A stretch of DNA of 64,000 nt from a virus, in the IMG/VR virus record IMGVR_UViG_3300020442_000015, positions 1 through 64,000 of that record; one strand, written 5' to 3'. How positions within the stretch are numbered: the first letter of the stretch is position 1; the number at the start of each line of letters is the position of its first letter. Of this stretch, positions 50,671 to 58,003 are shown one piece after another. Below the pieces are notes generated by a model that was not told where the DNA came from, did no database searches, and saw only the letters and a list, made by a program, of their open reading frames with translations. The position numbers were made by a program, and so were the translations under genes.

Positions 50671-50998
50671 ACCTGAAGAACACGTTATGAGCGACAAATG
50701 TTTCACTCAAGAGGATCTATGGCAGTTAATGCAAACTCTCGGATGGGATGTTCGCAATGATAACATTGCCCTCGAAGTTGGCGGAACCTCAGTCTATATG
50801 ATTGATGGCGATGGAACTAAATGGGCACCAGTGAAAGGAACGAGAAAGTATAATAAAGATGCTTTCATCGTTATCAAGAACAGGAGTCGTGATCCTGTTG
50901 TACCATCTATGCCAATTCCTATTCAACAAGATGAACAAACTGAACAAAAGGGAGACGATCGCACTACAGACAGCAATGCAACTGATGTCAAAGCGTGA
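50654..50998 (+). CDS. Hypothetical protein, 114 residues
   Basis: The ATG at 50654 (or 50687) begins a protein with TQEDLWQLMQTLGWDVRNDN, SVYMIDGDGTKWAPV and KYNKDAFIVIKNR. It has a helix-strand pattern, then a charged linker tail. It looks conserved among cyanophages. Unknown function. Confidence 0.55.
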   Translation: MIGNLEPEEHVMSDKCFTQEDLWQLMQTLGWDVRNDNIALEVGGTSVYMIDGDGTKWAPVKGTRKYNKDAFIVIKNRSRDPVVPSMPIPIQQDEQTEQKGDDRTTDSNATDVKA

Positions 50999-51110
50999 TC
51001 AACAACTGCAAGAGAATCTTCTAAATATCTCCTACAGTAACCTGTTCGATAAACTAGAAGATTATGTCAATGCCATTGAGGAAACTGGCGAAACTCACGC
51101 CAGTGTCTGA
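50931..51110 (+). CDS. Small coiled protein, 59 residues
   Basis: The ATG at 50931 opens in another frame within the end of the previous gene. The product is helical and glutamine-rich (TAMQLMSKRDQQLQENLLN). ATG 50985 is an alternative start. Function unknown. Confidence 0.45.
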   Translation: MNKLNKRETIALQTAMQLMSKRDQQLQENLLNISYSNLFDKLEDYVNAIEETGETHASV

Positions 51111-51279
51111 TCGTGCTAAACTACAGTTTGCACAAATAATGAACAACAATCCGATGTGTACTATTGAAGAACGTAGATCTGACGGTCGTACGTTCTTCTC
51201 TAGTCATCAAGAACCAGAGTTCTGGATGTGGTCGGATGGAAGAGATGATCCGCACTGGACTTATGAGCAACTTGCCTGA
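51064..51279 (+). CDS. Small conserved protein, 71 residues
   Basis: The product has AKLQFAQIMNNNPMCTIEER and FFSSHQEPEFWMWSDGRDDPHW. The second half with EPEFWxW and DPHW seems conserved in cyanophages to my memory. It overlaps both neighbours. Role unknown. Confidence 0.55.
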   Translation: MSMPLRKLAKLTPVSDRAKLQFAQIMNNNPMCTIEERRSDGRTFFSSHQEPEFWMWSDGRDDPHWTYEQLA

Positions 51280-51472
51280 TTTCTTCAAACAAACATCAGA
51301 TGCACCTTATGATCGCCACTGGTATAAGATCTGGTGCACTGATAATAGTGTTAAGATCGTAGAATCTTACGAGGAAGTTCAAACCGCTTGGTGGAACTTC
51401 AAACAATTTATTTCACATATTGAGGTGATTGATGCCAAACGAAACAGAGGGTCAGGCAGGGGATTCGCTTAA
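51263..51472 (+). CDS. Hypothetical protein, 69 residues
   Basis: ATG 51263 (MSNLPDFFKQTS) was chosen over earlier in-frame starts because it follows the coding part of the previous gene most closely. It has YDRHWYKIWCTDNSVKIV and a Trp-rich helix, then a basic tail. Unknown. Confidence 0.5.
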   Translation: MSNLPDFFKQTSDAPYDRHWYKIWCTDNSVKIVESYEEVQTAWWNFKQFISHIEVIDAKRNRGSGRGFA

Positions 51473-51647
51473 GATTGATGTAACTGACGACGGTCAAGTT
51501 ACCATCGACTGGGATCCAAACGATCCACAATGGGGATGGTTGTCTGCACTAAATGATGAACAATTACAGGAATTTGTAAACAATGCCTTATCACAACTTG
51601 TCGAATCCAGCAGTGAAGATGAACGAGATGGAGCAGATGATCTATGA
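51432..51647 (+). CDS. Acidic hypothetical protein, 71 residues
   Basis: ATG 51432 follows GAGGTG. The product carries IDVTDDGQVTIDWDPNDPQW and ALNDEQLQEFVNNALSQL. The first half resembles a small strand domain, the second a helix. No family is known to me. Confidence 0.55.
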   Translation: MPNETEGQAGDSLKIDVTDDGQVTIDWDPNDPQWGWLSALNDEQLQEFVNNALSQLVESSSEDERDGADDL

Positions 51648-51882
51648 GGTAGAATCACTGAGAGTCAGAGTATCTGGATCCACTGAGTTTACCAAGTCAC
51701 AGATCAACAGAATGCAAGATTTGCTTGCTATTGTACACCGAGACCTTATTCGTTGGAATGGAGATGTGCAACAATCCACAGACGTGTCCAGCGTGGATAC
51801 AATCGAATCTGGAGATACTGTCGAAGGTGAAGATACCTTGCGACACTCCGATGCATATTATGATTACTTCAGAAACCGATAA
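51619..51882 (+). CDS. Hypothetical protein, 87 residues
   Basis: ATG 51619 or 51583; the shorter one is preferred because of less overlap. The product has MNEMEQMIYEVESLRVRV, a helical core and an acidic tail with Ser/Asp (SVDTIESGDTVEGED). Unknown function. Confidence 0.5.
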   Translation: MNEMEQMIYEVESLRVRVSGSTEFTKSQINRMQDLLAIVHRDLIRWNGDVQQSTDVSSVDTIESGDTVEGEDTLRHSDAYYDYFRNR

Positions 51883-52013
51883 GAAAGTACACCAAAGCAA
51901 CAAATAGTAGTTAAGTTTGGTATTGTACTATACATAATAGTAGAGTTTAGCGAGGTGAAACGATGTCCCCTAAGTTTAACTTTATTATGTGATTGTTCTT
52001 TATGGAGTTTATG

Positions 52014-52190
52014 ATGCACAACATCATTTCCAAAGATCAAATGGCAGAATGGAGACACTTTGAACACACTGTTGATACTTGTACTGAAGAACTTGACAAT
52101 GTGAACGACTACTTCGATTGCCTAATTGATTGTTCGATTGAAACTAAATCGCACGGAGAATGCAGGAGGATATGTAGAGAAATGCTATGA
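52014..52190 (+). CDS. Small helical protein with cysteines, 58 residues
   Basis: ATG 52014 has GGAG six bases upstream; ATGs at 52002 and 52011 are alternatives. The product is acidic and holds four Cys (DTCTEELDN, FDCLIDCSIE, ECRRICREML). Spaced Cys-x3-Cys pairs on helices recall a helical hairpin with disulfides. A terminator follows. Confidence 0.5.
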   Translation: MHNIISKDQMAEWRHFEHTVDTCTEELDNVNDYFDCLIDCSIETKSHGECRRICREML

Positions 52191-52207
52191 CACTCACGGT
52201 ACTGTCC

Positions 52208-52236
52208 ACCGCCCTTGCCCCAGGGCGGTTTTTTTT
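52208..52236 (+). terminator. Rho-independent terminator before helicase
   Basis: The 8-bp stem ACCGCCCT/AGGGCGGT has a TGCCCC loop and eight T. A TATAAT follows at 52238-52243. Confidence 0.9.
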
Positions 52237-52237
52237 G

Positions 52238-52243
52238 TATAAT
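52238..52243 (+). promoter_or_regulatory. Possible -10 element TATAAT before helicase gene
   Basis: TATAAT lies directly after the terminator and 23 bases before the TTG start. The -35 region would fall in the terminator stem, so the promoter would need an activator or extended -10; only a candidate. Confidence 0.35.
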
Positions 52244-52266
52244 TATGGGACAGACGACAAACAGAC

Positions 52267-53508
52267 TTGACAATCACCCTCAGACCCCACCAGCAACGCG
52301 CTCTCGATGCAATGAGCACTGCCGATAAGGGTCAGATCATTGTGCCTACTGGTGGCGGCAAAACATTCATTATGATTCAGGATTGCCTGCGTCAACTTAA
52401 CAACGGTCCTAAGACTATTGTTGTTGTTGCTCCTCGCATTCTTCTTGCTAATCAACTCTGTGATGAGTTTATGCAGCAAGTTTCTAATACTTGGACACAC
52501 GTTGCACACTGCCACAGTGGTGAAACTCACTACTTCAGCACTACTAAGTCTCATAAACTTGCTCTCTTCGCTAACACTGCAAGAGCAGCAAATGAGTCTG
52601 TAATTATCTTCACAACCTATCATTCTCTTGCTCGTGTTGTTGATTCTGGCATTGATATTGATTGTGCTTATTTCGACGAAGCACATAACAGTGTCAAGAG
52701 GTCTTTCTTTGTTCCTACTGTCGCTGTTAGTGATCTCGCTAAGCGCACCTATTTCTTTACTGCTACTCCTCGCATTGCTCGTCATCATCGCGGGATGAAC
52801 AATGTGGACGTTTATGGTCCTATCATCGAGAATGTTCCTGCTCCTGAGTTGTTGAACAACGGCAGCATTATTGCTCCCACGATTGTACCTTTTGAGGTTG
52901 ATCTTAATCGTGACAAGAAAACAGCACATCACGCTGATGCTACCACTGTGCAGGATGTGATTGACCAACTCGATGATAATCACGCCGCTAAGGTGCTTGT
53001 AGCGGTCCCCAGCAGTCGTGTTCTCGGTAATATTATTGCCAAGACAGATTTGCTGTTTCAACTCAAGCAGCGCGGTTACAACGTGCTTCACGTTACATCT
53101 AAGTTCGGTGCATATGTCAACGATAAGAAGGTAAACCGTGAGCAATTCTTCGACACGTTGACTGCTTGGGGCAAGGATAAGGAGAAGAAGTTTGTTATCT
53201 TCCACTACAGTATTCTGTCTGAAGGTATCAACGTGCCTGGTCTTACCCACACAATTCTTCTTCGCAACCTGCAAATCGTTGAGATGGCACAAACAATCGG
53301 TCGTGTGATTCGTCTCGATCGTGATGATGCTGCTGACATTGCTGCTGGTAACATCGTTGCAGGTAAATTCTCTCTCTATCGTAAACCCACGGGTTATGTT
53401 TCTGTCCCCGTGTACAAGAACTATGGCAAGCGTACGATTCAGCGTCTCCAAAATGTGTGTGATGCTATCTTCGTCAAGGGTATCCCCCCTGAGTCGTTTG
53501 TTGCATAA
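52267..53508 (+). CDS. SF2 DEAD/DEAH-type helicase
   Basis: The TTG at 52267 is the only usable start, since an in-frame stop lies upstream at 52240. The 413-residue protein has motif I VPTGGGKT at 26-33, motif II DEAH at 137-140, motif III TATPR at 165-169, and motif VI around QTIGRVIRLDR. RPHQQRALDAM is the Q-like motif. It may unwind branched DNA or RNA in recombination, like T4 UvsW, though it is shorter than that (587). It is its own unit, bounded by a terminator and a late-type element. Confidence 0.9.
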   Translation: MTITLRPHQQRALDAMSTADKGQIIVPTGGGKTFIMIQDCLRQLNNGPKTIVVVAPRILLANQLCDEFMQQVSNTWTHVAHCHSGETHYFSTTKSHKLALFANTARAANESVIIFTTYHSLARVVDSGIDIDCAYFDEAHNSVKRSFFVPTVAVSDLAKRTYFFTATPRIARHHRGMNNVDVYGPIIENVPAPELLNNGSIIAPTIVPFEVDLNRDKKTAHHADATTVQDVIDQLDDNHAAKVLVAVPSSRVLGNIIAKTDLLFQLKQRGYNVLHVTSKFGAYVNDKKVNREQFFDTLTAWGKDKEKKFVIFHYSILSEGINVPGLTHTILLRNLQIVEMAQTIGRVIRLDRDDAADIAAGNIVAGKFSLYRKPTGYVSVPVYKNYGKRTIQRLQNVCDAIFVKGIPPESFVA

Positions 53509-53511
53509 ATA
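53504..53511 (+). promoter_or_regulatory. Late-promoter-like element CATAAATA
   Basis: CATAAATA overlaps the helicase stop and lies 30 bases before the next ATG. Confidence 0.5.
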
Positions 53512-53540
53512 AGACAGGACACTAACACTGAGAAAAGTAA

Positions 53541-53969
53541 ATGGCATCCGAAACTGTTAATGGGCAGGCAGATCTCCTGCTTGCAAAGTTAGGTGAGAAG
53601 GCAAAAGCATACCGTCTCGCTAACATCAACAAGAGACTGACTGAGAGTTCTGTTGGTGTTGGATCCGCAGGATTAGGCGCTGGAGGTAGTGCTGACCGCA
53701 TCCAACAAAAGAAAGACAAAGTAGAAGCAAATCACGCCTCTGTTACTTGGCAATTCACCAAGGAAGATGGGCAAAACGGTGATCTTATCATCAAAGCGAT
53801 TGCACCCGCTGATAGAGGTGGATACACTAAAGTTTGGGGATACGTTGATGGTGAGACTGGTAAAGTTCGCCCTGATTTGAATGCAGCATATGTGGATGCT
53901 AACAGCATTAGTGACACATATAGAGCAGCATTCTTTGATAAAATTACACATTTAGGCACACACTGGTAA
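53541..53969 (+). CDS. Hypothetical protein behind late-type element
   Basis: The 142-residue protein has a helical start (LLLAKLGEKAKAYRLANINK), a Gly-rich linker (VGVGSAGLGAGGS) and a beta-rich end with GGYTKVWGYVDGETGKVR. Because of the CATAAATA element it may be a virion or late protein. No family is recognised. It is followed by a hairpin. Confidence 0.6.
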   Translation: MASETVNGQADLLLAKLGEKAKAYRLANINKRLTESSVGVGSAGLGAGGSADRIQQKKDKVEANHASVTWQFTKEDGQNGDLIIKAIAPADRGGYTKVWGYVDGETGKVRPDLNAAYVDANSISDTYRAAFFDKITHLGTHW

Positions 53970-53993
53970 ACCCCTTGTGCCAATTAGATAAAG

Positions 53994-54057
53994 TGTCCAC
54001 TGAACCACCCCACGGGGTGGTTTTCGTGTATTCTATGAGAGTCAAAGGAACAGCACT
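53994..54057 (+). promoter_or_regulatory. Early promoter cassette, copy A
   Basis: GTGTCCACT at 53994-54002, TCGTGTATTCTAT at 54025-54037 and GAGTCAAAGGAAC leader at 54040-54052 match copies B and D, though the -10 (TATTCT) is less perfect. Confidence 0.5.
54004..54025 (+). terminator. Hairpin terminator overlapping a promoter cassette
   Basis: AACCACCCC-AC-GGGGTGGTT is a perfect stem with a short T-run. It lies within copy A of the repeated promoter cassette, so terminator and next promoter are fused. Confidence 0.65.
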
Positions 54058-54354
54058 ATGGAACTCGATCACATCTGCGTCTACTTCGGTAAGGGATCTG
54101 ATGGTGAAGAATGGTCCATCACTGCTCGTGGATTCTCTACACCACGACAGGCAGAAAAGCACGGTCTGTTTATGATGCCAGTGCCTGGATGTTTCGGGTT
54201 CGCTGTTATCACTCAAGGAGAATCTGAAAGCGGTCCCTGCTTCTGGCAAGTTCGTGAAGATCTGAGCATCCTCCCTAACGATCGTTCGATCACAATGGGA
54301 GACTACAATAATTTCAAGATCACCACTCTCGTCGGTAAACTTCAGTACGTTTGA
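54058..54354 (+). CDS. Hypothetical protein, 98 residues
   Basis: The first gene after cassette A. The product begins MELDHICVYFGKGSDGEEW and has a beta-rich composition with ARGFSTPRQAEKHG and PGCFGFAVITQG. No family is recognised. Its stop overlaps the next ATG. Confidence 0.6.
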   Translation: MELDHICVYFGKGSDGEEWSITARGFSTPRQAEKHGLFMMPVPGCFGFAVITQGESESGPCFWQVREDLSILPNDRSITMGDYNNFKITTLVGKLQYV

Positions 54355-54560
54355 TGACAATGACCACTGCAACTTTCCCCATCCTGAGTAAAATGATCCA
54401 CTCCAAAAGAATGATCCTCGACGTGATCGCAGAGAACCCACAAACTCACACATTGGACCGTACTCAAAAGTTTATGGTCTTCTGCAACGTTTGTGATAAT
54501 TTGTTGGATGAAGGTAGGATAACAAAAGCAAACCATAAAAGGTGGACCGAGATCGTGTGA
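54354..54560 (+). CDS. Hypothetical protein, 68 residues
   Basis: ATG 54354 overlaps the previous TGA. The product is basic and helical (ILSKMIHSKRMILDVIAEN) with a double cysteine segment FCNVCDNLLDEGRI. The end (ITKANHKRWTEIV) resembles a small winged or coil motif; not recognised. Confidence 0.55.
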   Translation: MTMTTATFPILSKMIHSKRMILDVIAENPQTHTLDRTQKFMVFCNVCDNLLDEGRITKANHKRWTEIV

Positions 54561-54571
54561 CAGTCGGCAAG

Positions 54572-54642
54572 GTGCCCACTATTGCCCCACAGCACCCCAA
54601 AATCGTGTATATTAAGAGAGTCAAAGGAACGCACTGAACCAA
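54572..54642 (+). promoter_or_regulatory. Early promoter cassette, copy B
   Basis: GTGCCCACT at 54572-54580, TCGTGTATATTA at 54603-54614 (extended -10 TGTATATT) and AGAGAGTCAAAGGAAC leader at 54615-54630. Almost identical to copy D over TCGTGTATATTA and GAGTCAAAG. Confidence 0.6.
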
Positions 54643-54909
54643 ATGCAAGTCACCAACAACAACTGCATCGTTGATTATTTCCCCGAGGCATTTGTTGCTG
54701 AGGCAGATCCTATCAAAGGGATGCGAGTTACAATCAAACGTTTTGTCCGTCGTGTCACTTTCCGTGCTAATGGTATGAAATCATACAGCACGATTCTTCA
54801 CATCGAAGCGAAGCACGATTGGCAGTCTCGTATTGCTAACGGTGCTGAGGTTACTGGTTACAACACCGACAAATTGCCTTCCTCTGAGTATATGCCACTG
54901 TACTGCTGA
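54643..54909 (+). CDS. Hypothetical protein, 88 residues
   Basis: First gene after cassette B. The product (MQVTNNNCIVDYFPEAF, VRRVTFRANGMKSYSTILHI) looks like a single beta-rich domain. No motif is recognised. Expected early expression from the cassette. Confidence 0.6.
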   Translation: MQVTNNNCIVDYFPEAFVAEADPIKGMRVTIKRFVRRVTFRANGMKSYSTILHIEAKHDWQSRIANGAEVTGYNTDKLPSSEYMPLYC

Positions 54910-54954
54910 TTATGTCAATCCTCTTTTATTCTGTCCTCTTCATTATTACTCACC

Positions 54955-55152
54955 GTGACTTCTAAATTCTACACAAAAGCGCAAGTTCTTCAACAATTCC
55001 GCTACAACTGGAAAGTTGCTTGTATGTCATCACCACGTTTGCGCGGAGATGTTATCGCAAAGCGCGAATCGTGGAGCAACTTTACTGATATGCTCTGCAA
55101 ATGCAATGAAATTAGTATGAATCAGTACGAAAGTTGGACCAACCCGTTCTGA
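54955..55152 (+). CDS. Hypothetical protein, 65 residues, GTG start
   Basis: The GTG at 54955 starts MTSKFYTKAQVLQQFRYNW and the product continues with RLRGDVIAKRESWSNFTDML and ends YESWTNPF. I recall small cyanophage proteins with this GDxxAKRE and xxWTNPF pattern. Function unknown. Confidence 0.55.
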   Translation: MTSKFYTKAQVLQQFRYNWKVACMSSPRLRGDVIAKRESWSNFTDMLCKCNEISMNQYESWTNPF

Positions 55153-55167
55153 TATGACAATCGCAGA

Positions 55168-55231
55168 GGTGTCCACTATCTTCACACAGGGCACCAATCT
55201 GCGTTAATATACATACATCGACAAAAGACCA
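55168..55231 (+). promoter_or_regulatory. Early promoter cassette, copy C (variant)
   Basis: GGTGTCCACTAT at 55168-55179 is shared, the -10 region is TTAATATAC, and the leader is GACAAAAGACCA instead of GAGTCAAAGG. The same CAAAAGACCAA leader appears before 56636. Confidence 0.5.
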
Positions 55232-55735
55232 ATGACTGTGACTCTCACTCCCGAACAACGTTATCAACAACTGTTTGAGCAGATGTATGAACTCTGCGAC
55301 CAACAGTCTTGGGGAGATCCTTTCTCTTACGCTCGTTCTCGTGAGATTCACTTAGCAGGCGTCTTGGGTCACACTATTGCTGACGATTATAGTGGTGCTG
55401 ATGCATACGATGAGGATGGTCCTTGTGAGTATAAATCAACAATCGGTAAAAATCTCACCGCTACATATAACGGTATCTCCGTTCAACCAACTTGGAAAGA
55501 TCAAGTCAATTATCTTATCAATGACAAGATCGGTAAGTATAAGAACCACTATTTCGCACGTTATCACCTTGGCAAGATCGTTGAGGTTTACAAACTTTCT
55601 GCCGATGATGTGCTTGCTATTCTTATACCTAACCTCAAGCGTCAGTACGAGAATCCCAGCAACCGCAAAGATCCTCGTCTCGGATATACTATCTCCAACA
55701 GGTATATCAAAGCAAATGGAACACGAATCGTCTGA
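55232..55735 (+). CDS. Putative PD-(D/E)XK endonuclease
   Basis: The 167-residue protein carries REIHLAGVLGHTIADDYSGA followed by D57 in GADAYD and CEYKST with E66 and K68. The arrangement Glu...Asp...Glu-x-Lys resembles type II restriction-type nucleases. KHYFARYHLGKIV-like strands and a helix follow. Early expression from cassette C would suit host DNA degradation or defence against other phages. The fold call is from motif only. Confidence 0.5.
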   Translation: MTVTLTPEQRYQQLFEQMYELCDQQSWGDPFSYARSREIHLAGVLGHTIADDYSGADAYDEDGPCEYKSTIGKNLTATYNGISVQPTWKDQVNYLINDKIGKYKNHYFARYHLGKIVEVYKLSADDVLAILIPNLKRQYENPSNRKDPRLGYTISNRYIKANGTRIV

Positions 55736-55961
55736 AGATTTCACCATCTCTTCAATCACTGAAACCAACGATTACACTGAAACAATGCAACAATCCATTG
55801 ATCTCCTCGGTGAACACTATATGGAGCAGATTTCACGACACGTTGAGAACAACGACCGCGACAGTGCTGATGCCATCTTCAAAGAATTTGTTGTCGATGG
55901 TATAGATCCAGAGGACGGATCTTACGAGTGGTTGTTTCTTGATGAAATCACAGTCTCCTGA
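55716..55961 (+). CDS. Acidic hypothetical protein, 81 residues
   Basis: The frame is open back to 55377, but the ATG at 55716 fits the end of the previous gene. The product is acidic throughout (MEHESSEDFTISSITETND) with a helical core. No motif is recognised. Confidence 0.5.
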   Translation: MEHESSEDFTISSITETNDYTETMQQSIDLLGEHYMEQISRHVENNDRDSADAIFKEFVVDGIDPEDGSYEWLFLDEITVS

Positions 55962-55984
55962 GCAAACTTTCATTATTCTGACCA

Positions 55985-56302
55985 ATGAACATCCAACTGA
56001 CTAACATCCAACGCGACGAGTTGATTGTCAACGCGGTTGACCAAATTGTGGAGGATATGGACATTGACGCTCTTCAACAGTTTGTGAAAGAAACTCTCGC
56101 GGAGGGTTATAGTCAATGCGGTGATCTTGAGTTGCTTGATACTGTGCTCCTAAATGTGTGTCACGACAATGTAGACGAGTTTGAAGAATTGACTGAAGAT
56201 GTACTCACTGAAGAACAACTCAATGTTTACATCGACGACAATAATCAAGGCGTCTGGGTTGACACTAAAGAAGAACCAAGCGAGGCAACGGGATGGCAGT
56301 GA
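55985..56302 (+). CDS. Acidic hypothetical protein, 105 residues
   Basis: The product has RDELIVNAVDQIVEDMDIDA and EQLNVYIDDNNQGVWVDT. Very acidic and helical, of the kind that could mimic nucleic acid. No family is recognised. Confidence 0.55.
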   Translation: MNIQLTNIQRDELIVNAVDQIVEDMDIDALQQFVKETLAEGYSQCGDLELLDTVLLNVCHDNVDEFEELTEDVLTEEQLNVYIDDNNQGVWVDTKEEPSEATGWQ

Positions 56303-56377
56303 CACTTTGAGAATTGGTTTTCCCGTTTTGTATCACCACGAACTACCGCGCCCCAGGATCTGTGCAATCATACTGGT

Positions 56378-56566
56378 ATGAACAAAACAAACAACGTGCT
56401 TCTCTTCTCTGACTCCAACCTGACTGAACTTCAGGATTTTATGTTTGACACGATGCTCCCTGCTGATGATTGTGTTGATTGGTTCTGCGATCGTTTCGAT
56501 GTTAGTGCAACCGATGACGTGATTGATTTCGTTGTTGATGCTCACTTTGCTTTCCACGGAGAATAA
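56378..56566 (+). CDS. Acidic hypothetical protein, 62 residues
   Basis: The product MNKTNNVLLFSDSNLTELQ continues with VDWFCDRFDVSATDDVIDF. Acidic and aromatic; no motif recognised. The 75 bases before it (56303-56377) hold no clear gene or terminator. Confidence 0.5.
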   Translation: MNKTNNVLLFSDSNLTELQDFMFDTMLPADDCVDWFCDRFDVSATDDVIDFVVDAHFAFHGE

Positions 56567-56568
56567 TT

Positions 56569-56721
56569 ATGAACGACATTTTTTCTGACATTCAAGACCA
56601 ACTAAATTCACTCTCAATCTACAAAAGACCAAATTATGATGTTCACAACTCCCAACGGAAAGCAACACTACTTCCCCGACCAACTTACCCCGTCCGAAGC
56701 AACAAAGCGGATGCAACGTGA
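56569..56721 (+). CDS. Possible tiny gene, 50 residues
   Basis: An ATG two bases after the previous stop opens 50 codons starting MNDIFSDIQDQLNSLSIYK. The second half overlaps the more convincing gene at 56636 and looks like a shadow. It may be only a leader peptide. Confidence 0.3.
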   Translation: MNDIFSDIQDQLNSLSIYKRPNYDVHNSQRKATLLPRPTYPVRSNKADAT

Positions 56722-56800
56722 AGAGCGTTGGTGTCAAGAACACCGCGACGAATTAGAGCGTGATTCTCAAGAACTTTTCGATCAAATGTTTGGAGGTTGA
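56636..56800 (+). CDS. Small acidic helical protein, 54 residues
   Basis: ATG 56636 (or 56639) follows ACAAAAGACCAAATT, a leader also seen before 55232. The product has TTPNGKQHYFPDQLTPSEAT and a long charged helix, ending FDQMFGG. The frame fits between neighbours with a TGATG overlap. Confidence 0.5.
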   Translation: MMFTTPNGKQHYFPDQLTPSEATKRMQREERWCQEHRDELERDSQELFDQMFGG

Positions 56801-57018
56801 TGACAATGAGCGACAACATCAAGGACGTAACGAATTCACCTAAAGACTGGGAGGATTTTTGGCATTCACCTGAAAAATATGGGTCTTGGGATTACCTAGA
56901 CTCAGAATCTGAGGGTCTCGATGTTCCTAACCCTCACAACATTGATTCTGCTTATGTGCAAGACATTATTGCAGGTAAGGAAGTATTTCGACGCAAACAA
57001 TCGCCCCTCAATGATTGA
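56800..57018 (+). CDS. Hypothetical protein, 72 residues
   Basis: ATG 56800 (or 56806) overlaps the previous stop. The product has SPKDWEDFWHSPEKYGSW and SAYVQDIIAGKEVFRRK. No family is recognised. It overlaps the next start. Confidence 0.5.
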   Translation: MTMSDNIKDVTNSPKDWEDFWHSPEKYGSWDYLDSESEGLDVPNPHNIDSAYVQDIIAGKEVFRRKQSPLND

Positions 57019-57308
57019 TGTTTTATTGCACCGCATTTGGTAATGTTCCCGAAGCAAAGTACCCAGCAACTGTATGGAATCACCGCAGCGAACATAACAC
57101 CAAAGAGGAGGCAATTCGCTCAGGTGACTTATCAATGGTTGAACCAACAACGATCGGATATGTTATCACTGAGGTCGATGATGTGCGTGGAGTTTGGATC
57201 ATTGTAGATGAGAAGAATGCAGGAGGGATGCAATACCAATGGGTTGAAGATGGCAAGATTCAGATCACTAAATCTACAGCATATCCGCTCCATTACTATC
57301 AAGAATAA
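57018..57308 (+). CDS. Hypothetical protein, 96 residues
   Basis: The product begins MFYCTAFGNVPEAKYPATVW and has VITEVDDVRGVWIIVDEKN. A beta-rich small domain seems likely. Unknown function. Confidence 0.5.
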   Translation: MFYCTAFGNVPEAKYPATVWNHRSEHNTKEEAIRSGDLSMVEPTTIGYVITEVDDVRGVWIIVDEKNAGGMQYQWVEDGKIQITKSTAYPLHYYQE

Positions 57309-57320
57309 ACCAGTTGACGA

Positions 57321-57390
57321 AGTGGCACAATACGATGGCACAGCGTCCTAAAATCGTGTATATTAAAAGAGTCAAAGAAATCACACCAAA
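57321..57390 (+). promoter_or_regulatory. Early promoter cassette, copy D
   Basis: AGTGGCACAATACGATGGCACAG region, TCGTGTATATTA at 57354-57365 and AAAGAGTCAAAGAAA leader. Close match to copy B; TTGACG lies further up at 57314-57319. Confidence 0.6.
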
Positions 57391-57714
57391 ATGCGTAAGA
57401 TCGAAACCCAAATGAATGCCGCTCTCGCTAACAGCAAGAACTGGACATCTGGCAACACTTCTGTTCACTACAACGAAGAAAACAACACCTCTGTTGTTCG
57501 TCTTCACGGTAACAAAATTGCTGTCTTGGGTGATGACTTCCTTGAGATCTTTGATGGCGGTTGGCAAACAACAACCACCAAATCTCGTCTCAATGCTATC
57601 ATCAACTGCTTCTGCAATGGCGTGACTGATGGTGTTTTTCAAAAGAACTATGAGTGGTTCGTTCGTGACAACAATGTCGTGAAAGAATTCACCAACGGTT
57701 ACATCTTTGCCTGA
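57391..57714 (+). CDS. Conserved phage protein, 107 residues
   Basis: The product has MRKIETQMNAALANSKNWTS, IAVLGDDFLEIFDGGWQTTT and TKSRLNAIINCFCNG. I recall this FDGGWQTxTTKSRLNA pattern from a widely spread family of unknown function in phages and bacteria. It sits alone behind cassette D. Confidence 0.65.
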   Translation: MRKIETQMNAALANSKNWTSGNTSVHYNEENNTSVVRLHGNKIAVLGDDFLEIFDGGWQTTTTKSRLNAIINCFCNGVTDGVFQKNYEWFVRDNNVVKEFTNGYIFA

Positions 57715-57795
57715 TTTCTTCAGAGGGTTTATATAATTGTATCTCCATCCGCGAGATCTCCCCTCTCTCTTTTTTTCCTCATCTCACTATCACAA

Positions 57796-57927
57796 ATGCG
57801 CCTCGCACTTACTGCCATTGTTGTTCTCCTCGGTGCTAATCTTGTTGTCGATTTACTTGACAGCAATCTGTCTGACGTTATCAACAATCGCCGTGAAACT
57901 ATTGAGCGCCAGATCAATCAATTATGA
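57796..57927 (+). CDS. Small membrane-anchored protein, 43 residues
   Basis: The product has a hydrophobic start (RLALTAIVVLLGANLVVDLL) and a charged helical tail (NNRRETIERQINQL). TATAAT at 57732-57737 with a weak TTGCCT may drive it. No function is known. Confidence 0.5.
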   Translation: MRLALTAIVVLLGANLVVDLLDSNLSDVINNRRETIERQINQL

Positions 57928-57940
57928 TTGACAATTAACT

Positions 57941-57947
57941 CTAAATA
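57941..57947 (+). promoter_or_regulatory. Late-promoter-like element CTAAATA
   Basis: CTAAATA sits just before a terminator, 57 bases ahead of the next gene; the hairpin between them makes its role unclear. Confidence 0.3.
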
Positions 57948-57958
57948 AGTTACACTTA

Positions 57959-57983
57959 GGGGATCAAATTGATCTCCTTTTTT
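57959..57983 (+). terminator. Rho-independent terminator
   Basis: The 8-bp stem GGGGATCA/TGATCTCC (one G-T pair) has an AAT loop and six T. Confidence 0.8.
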
Positions 57984-58003
57984 ATTGTCGTTATTGCTCC
58001 ATT

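Noticed and set aside
51883-52013. A promoter or tiny gene in this short gap
   Set aside because: A nine-codon ATG frame and loose TATA-like strings are present, but none reaches a convincing pattern.
52243-53547. A 434-codon open frame on the minus strand opposite the helicase
   Set aside because: It is the exact reverse of a gene with all SF2 helicase motifs; its translation shows no domain and has the composition of an antisense shadow.
54912-54965. A 17-codon frame (MSILFYSVLFIITHRDF)
   Set aside because: Too short to support; it may be only a translational coupler to the GTG gene at 54955.
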